From Metaphire vulgaris (lineage: Eukaryota > Annelida > Clitellata > Crassiclitellata > Megascolecidae), in assembly GCA_018105865.1 (NCBI GenBank), contig CM030856.1, positions 10,425,253 through 10,489,252 on the forward strand: DNA of 64,000 nt, written 5' to 3'. The position numbers were made by a program, and so were the translations under genes. Under the pieces are notes generated by a model that did not search any database, was not told the origin of the DNA, and saw only the letters and a program-made list of their open reading frames with translations. Each line of letters starts with the position of its first letter. Positions within the stretch are counted from its first letter, which is position 1. Below, one piece after another: positions 57,690 through 64,000 of this stretch.

Positions 57690-58990
57690 ACTGTCCAAGT
57701 CTTTGGATTCGGGGTTTTTTTATTTGCTAATCGATGTTGAAAACCAAATATCGGTTAAGAGAACAATCGTGAAGCGGCATTTGTAAGACACCGCCGACAT
57801 TTGCCGACGGCCCCCTAGCCCCCGCCGAGAGGTCCCTGACCGAATCGGGGGGGGGGGCAGAGACTCCCTGACCGAGCGAGGAGTGGGGACAAGGCGTTAG
57901 TGTTCGGCGAGCGACGCGAATTTACAACGTACGATGAATAAGAAACGGAGAAAACGCCTCGGAAGCAATTTCGACCCGTCGACCGATTTACACCACACCG
58001 GAGGCACGTAATAACACCTCCTACCCAGCCACACTACCTACCCACCACGGAAGCCTAAATACTTGCAATTTATCTGCACTTTCATGCTACACACGCACTG
58101 CGTAAATACGACCCCCGGCAGCAACAACAACAACACATTATACAGAACAGAGCCATTCGGGACAAATTAACACGCGGTGCAACCGTGCAATGCTGGTATA
58201 ATTGTTTGGCGCTGTTTGAAAATAAAATAAAGTTCTAGAATTCCTAAAATAGTCCATGTTGGAATAGGATCCGCCATTTCGAATGCACATTACTTTTGCT
58301 CTCGGTAAGCTAGTTTTAACTGCCGGTAACCAGAGAGGTAGCAAGTACACAATGCTCCAGGTACAAGTACAAGTACCTGGCCTACAAGTACAAGTACAAG
58401 TACATGCATTCCAAAAACTTCGAGTACAAGTACAAATACCTGGCATCAAAGTACCAGTACTGAAAATTTGTACTCGAGTAGCCTACAACTCGAATACAAG
58501 TACCAAGTACTACATCTCTGCCGGTTACTATGGAGGTGGTGGTGAGATGAGAGGTGATGGATCGTGGATTTGGCCTTTGAGGCAAGGAGAACTTCGTACA
58601 GACACGGAAACAGAAAGAACGTGAAATTCTTATAGCGTTTAGTACGATGCACCTTTCAATTCTCAACATTAATATCAACATCACAGCTGCGCAATGGTGA
58701 TGATTAACCCCTTAACTGGGGATCCCGGATATATCCGTCCATTTTACATTGAGTTACAGTTAAACACACGGTTAAGGCGTTAATAATACTAGGACTGGCA
58801 AATTAACGCATCAACTAACGCTTAAGCACGTCGAAGATACGCTTTTTAAAAAGTATAATATTACAATCACTCACTGATATCTGGATCGATTTGGTCTTTT
58901 GCGGTTAGGACTAGGAGTAGCCTACCATTGACTGGTCCTCAAGGAGTGTCTTTTCATATCCACGTATTATTATTATCTTCGATCATGTTA
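57690..58990. other. No supported gene
   Basis: Contains a short frame MNKKRRKRLGSNFDPS (from 57933) of unknown significance and a TACAAG/GTACAA hexamer-rich block at 58355-58510. Confidence 0.4.
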
Positions 58991-58997
58991 CCTCCCC

Positions 58998-59213
58998 CCA
59001 TGGGCGTCTGCACATTGGGGCAAGAGGGGGCACTTGCCCCTCCTGGAAAAATGCCAATATTCCCTTTGAAATTTGAAAACCCTGCTAGAATTATAACCGT
59101 GACCATTGTGTTAAGATATGTTTTACCCCCTCTTGGAAAAATGTATGCGGCATACATGTAGCCATGACCATTATGTTTTGCTCCTGCTGGAACAATTTCT
59201 GTGGGCGCCCATG
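58998..59213. mobile_element. MITE, CATGGGCG family
   Basis: Ends CATGGGCGTCTGCACATTGG and GTGGGCGCCCATG. The interior matches 7024-7190 in opposite orientation. The target duplication is unclear because the flanks are C-rich. Confidence 0.7.
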
Positions 59214-59337
59214 CCCCCCTCCCCCAATTCTTCTCAAAGGTTTTGCGCAAATCTCGTGACCGGTCCTAGGTTACGCCAACGAATGTTGTACGCGCGAACC
59301 TCGTGAGTCGTGACTAGTGACTACCGACCAGTCGACC

Positions 59338-59341
<4 letters not shown>

Positions 59342-59373
<32 letters not shown>
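59342..59373 (+). repeat. (GT)n microsatellite
   Basis: 16 GT units. Confidence 0.95.
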
Positions 59374-59374
<1 letters not shown>

Positions 59375-59681
59375 TCGAAGTGTCATTTTCAATTTGTTTC
59401 TGCAATTGAGACGGAAGCGCAAGAGGGTCACGCACGCACAGTTGATGCATCTTGTGGATCATGCGAGAACTCTACACCCCGTAGTAGGCCTACGCCAGTA
59501 TACCAGATACTGCAGAGAACCGCCAGCAATCAGCATCGGGATTAGGTCGTAGCAGAGGGAGTTGGGTACGCTTGACCCGACAGCATCCATATATATTATG
59601 CGCCGCCACCTAGCGTCGGTACTAGTCAAGAGCTGAGACGAAATTGGAGATCGGGTCTTAAGTGTTGACAAGGCAAACTAC

Positions 59682-59779
59682 GATGGACGAAGACGACAAA
59701 AGTTACCCAGCGGTTGACGACTTGGTTAGGGCCCTGTCATGCCTGGCGCAATACGCCCACCTTATTAACTGTACAAACG
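59682..59779 (+). CDS. Isolated candidate first exon
   Basis: ATG at 59682: MDEDDKSYPAVDDLVRAL, then SCLAQYAHLINCTN, ending before GTAGCA. The donor would be the first unit of a GCA/GTA microsatellite. No family recognised. Confidence 0.28.
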
Positions 59780-59903
<124 letters not shown>

Positions 59904-59965
59904 AGGAGAAGGAGAAAGAGAAAGAGGCAGAATGACGTACTGAAATTGTTCTGATTTGACGTCGA

Positions 59966-60168
59966 AGTCTTCTTTGTTCGACGGGAAAAAGTCCTGGTAC
60001 TTCAGTTTCCATGAGTTCCTCAGAGACGACGCTTTTCCGGTCGACTGGGTCCTCTTTCCGCGGACCAACGACCCCCTCTTAACAGTCGCCCCCACCTCGG
60101 ACACAGCGACGACCGCCGCAAGCGGAGCCCGAAGCGACTCCGTCTCCATGCTGCTGGGCTCAAGGTCG
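59966..60168 (+). CDS. Isolated candidate exon, strand uncertain
   Basis: The plus strand reads FDGKKSWYFSFHEFLRDDAF and PVDWVLFPRTNDPLLTVAP with a C-rich third position. The minus strand is also open (SLVRGKRTQSTGKASSLRNS). No family recognised, and splice sites are weak. Confidence 0.25.
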
Positions 60169-60242
60169 TTTTTACACCTACAGTTACGATATAAGATAGT
60201 TACTGTACGTATTTAAGTAAGTAAAATCTCACGAATTTATAT

Positions 60243-60648
60243 AGGGGCTGTCCATTAATTACGATAACAATTTTTGGGCAATTTTTTACCCTCCCCTTGT
60301 CAACAACTGTCAAACTTTCATAGACCCCTCCTATAACCATGTCAAAAACTTTTGACCCCTCCCCAAGATCAGTGACAGGTCCTCCTAAAAAGTTTATGAT
60401 TTTGCAGTGATGAGACCTTTTTCCTTTCTTTGCTCGCCAAGTATGGTGGTGATGACTTTTTTCTTGCTTGTCAGGCCTTTTCCGTTGTAACAAATAGCAT
60501 CCCATGAAATTTCCTATTTGTTGATTATTTGTAAAAAATGAAATTGTTGACGTCAACGTCTCTTGAACCCTCTCCCCTGTCAACAACTGTCAAACGTTTT
60601 CAGACCCCTCCCCTCTATTTTGTTGACGTAATTAATGGACAACCCCCG
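60243..60648. mobile_element. MITE, GGGGCTGTCCATTAATTACG family, copy B
   Basis: Ends GGGGCTGTCCATTAATTACG and CGTAATTAATGGACAACCCC. It interrupts a copy of the arm repeat (AAATCTCACGAATTTATATA on its left). Inverted homologue of 51145-51545. Confidence 0.78.
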
Positions 60649-60834
60649 GCGCTTACGTAAGTAGCACCGCAGTAGCTGACTAGATGGCTTAGTTGCCTAA
60701 CTTAATAATTTATTTGTCAAAGTAAAATTACTTGATTTATCTTAATTTCATGTATTTCTTTTCTGAGCCAAAGCAAAAACTTGTTAAGTTTTTCAATGCT
60801 TCATCGTAGGCAGCAGCAACCATTGTTCTGTGAG

Positions 60835-61155
60835 CAGTGGCGGTTCCAGGATTTCTTGGTGGAGGGATAAAATGAATTCATAGGAAGTTGGTGAGGGGGA
60901 TGAAAAGAGAAGGGGGAAAATCAATAAACTTTGCCGGAAAAGGCTGACAAACGAAAAAAATTCCATAATTTTACTAATTTTACTCACTTTTACCGAAAAA
61001 TACGAAAAAAGGTTGACAAGCAAAAAAGGTCATCCGCAGTTCTTCCCCGTAGTTTTATTAGACTTTTACCCGAAGGTAGGTTTCACCAGCGAAAAAGTCC
61101 GGAAGTCCGGTGTGGTGATGCATCCCCACTCATCCCTAACGTGGAACCGCCACTG
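60835..61155. mobile_element. hAT-type MITE, CAGTGGCGGTTCCA family
   Basis: Ends CAGTGGCGGTTCCAGG and GTGGAACCGCCACTG. The flanks TCTGTGAG and TATGTGAG match at 7 of 8. It contains three GACAAGCAAAAAAGG-like motifs. Confidence 0.87.
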
Positions 61156-61163
61156 TATGTGAG

Positions 61164-62229
61164 TCAGGGATATTTTTACACCCTCCTGACTATTCCTGGA
61201 AAAATTTCTGTAGGCGCCCATGCCCGCCCGCCCCCTATTCGGGCTGGGACCGGTCGTGAAATTTGTGCAGAACCGATGAGTAGTTTGTGGGAGAGTGTGG
61301 GTAGTACGAAATGACGATGAAAATTGATGAGAATGAACGATAGAAGTGTAAAGCTTTGGAGTTTAACACGGCAACGGTTTTTGCTCGTCAAAGTTTTTTC
61401 ATTATTTGAAAACCTACAAAATCAATGTGTCCCACCCATATTCCGGAATCCTGGTTACGCCATTGGTCATAATAAATAATGATGCTCTTTCAGAAATGTA
61501 TGCGATGACTCGCAGTAACAATATATTTGCAACTGACAGATAAGATGATAAGTCATGCAGCAGAAATGTTAGGCCTACATAATTATGACAACTTTCGTAT
61601 AGGCCCACGCGGCACGCCTGGTTATAAAGATCTAACGGGTTAGGGCTAGTGGGGTTGGGAGTGGGGGTGGGGTTCCTTCAGGGTTCCCATTTTTTGTTAT
61701 CCTTCCCCCGCAGAATCTCATTCAGCGTTGAGAACTTTCATAGCCTATTCGTTGTACAAATTTAGATTATTGGTTATTTGATGATTAGATTTTTACGCTA
61801 TACTGAGTATACGTGTGACACAAAGTAAGTATTTGTACGAGGAAAGAGGGAAATCCCGTCACTGCTTACTGACTCTCACCACCACCACCACCCCACTCCC
61901 AACCCCACTAGTCCACTCTATGAATGGCAAGGGGAAAGTTTCACGTCGTCACTAACTTATTTATTTAACTATCGTATTTATCACAGTGACATAATTAAAA
62001 ATTATTTCCCCCACTGGTATGGTCATCCGCCAGACCCGACCCGACCCCCATTAGTCTGACCTGAGCTTCGGAAGTGAAGGCCCTTTCTTTCACAAGCAAA
62101 TAGGCCTATCTGCCTCCGCTGCTCCCAATTTCACTTGGTCCGTTTGGATGTAGCGAATATGCAAGAGAGTTTAATGCAGTGGGTGTCGAAAAATTGTTTG
62201 ATTTTTAAAATGTCGATCACACCAGCACT
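61164..62229. other. MITE remnants, no gene
   Basis: Includes a CATGGGCG-type end (61195-61225) and a GGTTTTTGCTCGTCAAAG motif with the right end GGAATCCTGGTTACGCCATT (61440-61465). The rest is unrecognised. Confidence 0.45.
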
Positions 62230-62233
62230 GGGG

Positions 62234-62656
<423 letters not shown>

Positions 62657-62764
62657 AAGTTAAACAAGTCGATCTCTCTTGGTCCTACCGTCACAGCTGC
62701 CTTTGACGATTCCGTTTGTCGCCGTTGACTTAGACTTCCCCGGTGACCTATAGCTTCAAAATTC

Positions 62765-62791
62765 TGCTGCAGCAGCAGCAGCAGCAGCAGC
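62765..62791 (+). repeat. (CAG)n microsatellite
   Basis: Nine CAG-type units. Confidence 0.9.
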
Positions 62792-62965
62792 AACCTATTT
62801 GCTCCGTAAATAGAGCGATAATCGGTGGACGTTGATCCAGAAAGCGCTAGATAAATTAAGCGGTTCTCCCGACCGAAGCGTGCCTCTGCTTCTTCTCGCG
62901 GCGACGATTCCGAATTGTTATAGCGCTTCGGACCTCTGCCTTAAATCTACGTCTCTCCTTGTCTG

Positions 62966-62966
62966 T

Positions 62967-63041
<75 letters not shown>

Positions 63042-63070
63042 GTCTCTCGCTCCCTCTGTCTGCCTCTGTC

Positions 63071-63116
<46 letters not shown>
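62966..63116 (+). repeat. (CT)n microsatellite
   Basis: A pyrimidine-rich run of about 150 bp ending in CTCTCAG, a candidate 3' splice site. Confidence 0.95.
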
Positions 63117-63117
<1 letters not shown>

Positions 63118-63352
63118 TTCAGCAGCAGCGATCGGCCGTGGGATTGGCGCTTCCCGTCGTTATGGTGAACCGGAGGAGGACGAGGACGAGAGGAAGGCGA
63201 CGGCGGGGGCGAGTGCCAAGCGCCTGCCAGATGTGAGGACGGAGTGGGGTGGGGAGGGGGATGGTAGGGATCACGGCCGTAATGTAGACTCGAGGTTTCG
63301 TGGTGTAACATCGGACGCAAGACGGACAAAGATCGGTCGGGAAAACAGTTGA
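63117..63352 (+). CDS. Isolated candidate terminal exon
   Basis: Acceptor CTCTCTCAG|CTTCAG after a long CT tract. It encodes SAAAIGRGIGASRRYGEPEE, DEDERKATAGASAKRLPDV and a basic tail ending TKIGRENS before TGA. Charged, no domain recognised. Other frames are also partly open. Confidence 0.3.
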
Positions 63353-63370
63353 ACTGGCACTCGGGATATA

Positions 63371-63557
63371 TAGGGGCGCAGCCAGGAATTTGAGTTGGGA
63401 GGGTGTAAATATTTTGGGTGGGTATAAATCTAAACTATAACCCACTTAAACCATTTAAATCACATAGAACCGCATGTAAATCACATAGAAAACTTTAAGG
63501 TAGACTGATTTTTTTTGGGGGGTTTATATACCGAATACCCCCGTCGCTACGCCCCTG
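63371..63557. mobile_element. MITE, AGGGGCGTAGCC family
   Basis: Ends TAGGGGCGCAGCCAGGAATT and CCGTCGCTACGCCCCTG. ACTCGGGA and ACTCGAGA flank it, the left one displaced by a TATA. Confidence 0.75.
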
Positions 63558-64000
63558 ACTCGAGAAAGAGCGAGAGAGAGCGAGAGAGAGGGAGAGAGAG
63601 AGTCACGTGATCAAAACTCAAAACGAAAACCGGACTCTGGAGTTCACACTTCGACCAGCCTATGGCTCCTGGCAAAAATGTCGCCCCAATTTCACTCTTT
63701 TTACACCTGACAAGCAAAAAAGCTCGTCGCCGCTAAATTTTCCGCCCCTCCTACATGTTGCCGCCCCTTCGCCAAAACTCCTCGACAAACCCGACAAGCA
63801 AAAAACGGTCGCTTCCAAAATTTCCCACCCCCATCATGTGTGCCGCCCATGGCTAAAGCCATAGTAACCATTGGGACGCTACGCCTCTGGGTTTATCCAT
63901 ATGTGGAGATTCTAAAATTCTAAATAAAAATAAAGGCCTAAAAGGCATTTTACAAAAGACCTGTCGACGACGACGACGATGGACCTGGAAGGTCTACGAC
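63558..64000. other. Window end, MITE remnant
   Basis: Holds two GACAAGCAAAAAA motifs (63708 and 63796) and an ACGCTACGCCTCTGG end (63878-63892). A possible minus-strand exon with donor GACGACAG|GTCTTT could begin at the window edge. Confidence 0.35.

Noticed and set aside
62856..63329. Minus-strand Arg/Glu-rich protein
   Set aside because: Mostly GA-repeat translation. The non-repeat ends are too short to support a gene.

Overview
This is intron-rich, repeat-rich animal DNA, not bacterial. It contains spliced genes with GT/AG junctions, metazoan-specific proteins, long microsatellites, miniature inverted-repeat transposons (MITEs), SINE-like elements and an LTR retrotransposon. Frequent TAGGCCTA-type words and the repeat content suggest an invertebrate, perhaps a deuterostome. 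The species is inference only. I found no prokaryotic gene, CRISPR array or complete tRNA gene.

Three spliced genes are supported by exon-by-exon reconstruction with matching intron phases. (1) Minus strand, 672-7503: an N4BP1/KHNYN-like protein with KH-like N-terminal segments and a C-terminal NYN/PIN ribonuclease domain (best model 818 aa; the last two exons are less certain). (2) Plus strand, 9497-16201: a NAB1/NAB2-type EGR co-repressor in nine exons (436 aa). Genes 1 and 2 are divergent, with about 2 kb between their start codons. (3) Minus strand, 25229-42204: an unrecognised 462-aa protein in seven exons. It has four diverged copies of one domain followed by a C-terminal membrane segment. 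Its introns hold many repeats, including a complete LTR element in intron 5.

From 16.2 to 25.2 kb the window is almost entirely mobile DNA. The main item is a 4.1-kb foldback element (17828-21931) whose left arm contains a ten-unit satellite of about 168 bp. From 26867 to about 34750 lies a Ty3/gypsy LTR retrotransposon, antisense to gene 3. It has LTRs, a candidate primer site, Gag, protease, RT, RNase H and integrase regions, a polypurine tract, and an extra third ORF that appears to be spliced. Gag-Pol is broken by several frameshifts.

From 42.2 to 64 kb I could not assemble a full gene. The DNA is microsatellites (CAGA, CT, AT, AAT, CTA), MITEs, two LINE fragments and a hAT-like pair, with a few isolated candidate exons that are listed at low confidence.

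The most notable signals are: an 18-bp motif (GACCTTTTTTGCTYGTCA) repeated more than 30 times inside MITEs with different termini; a minisatellite in the NAB gene made of tandem copies of the gene's own 3' splice site; the satellite-bearing foldback element; the four-repeat membrane protein with introns at equivalent repeat positions; and the spliced third ORF of the LTR element.
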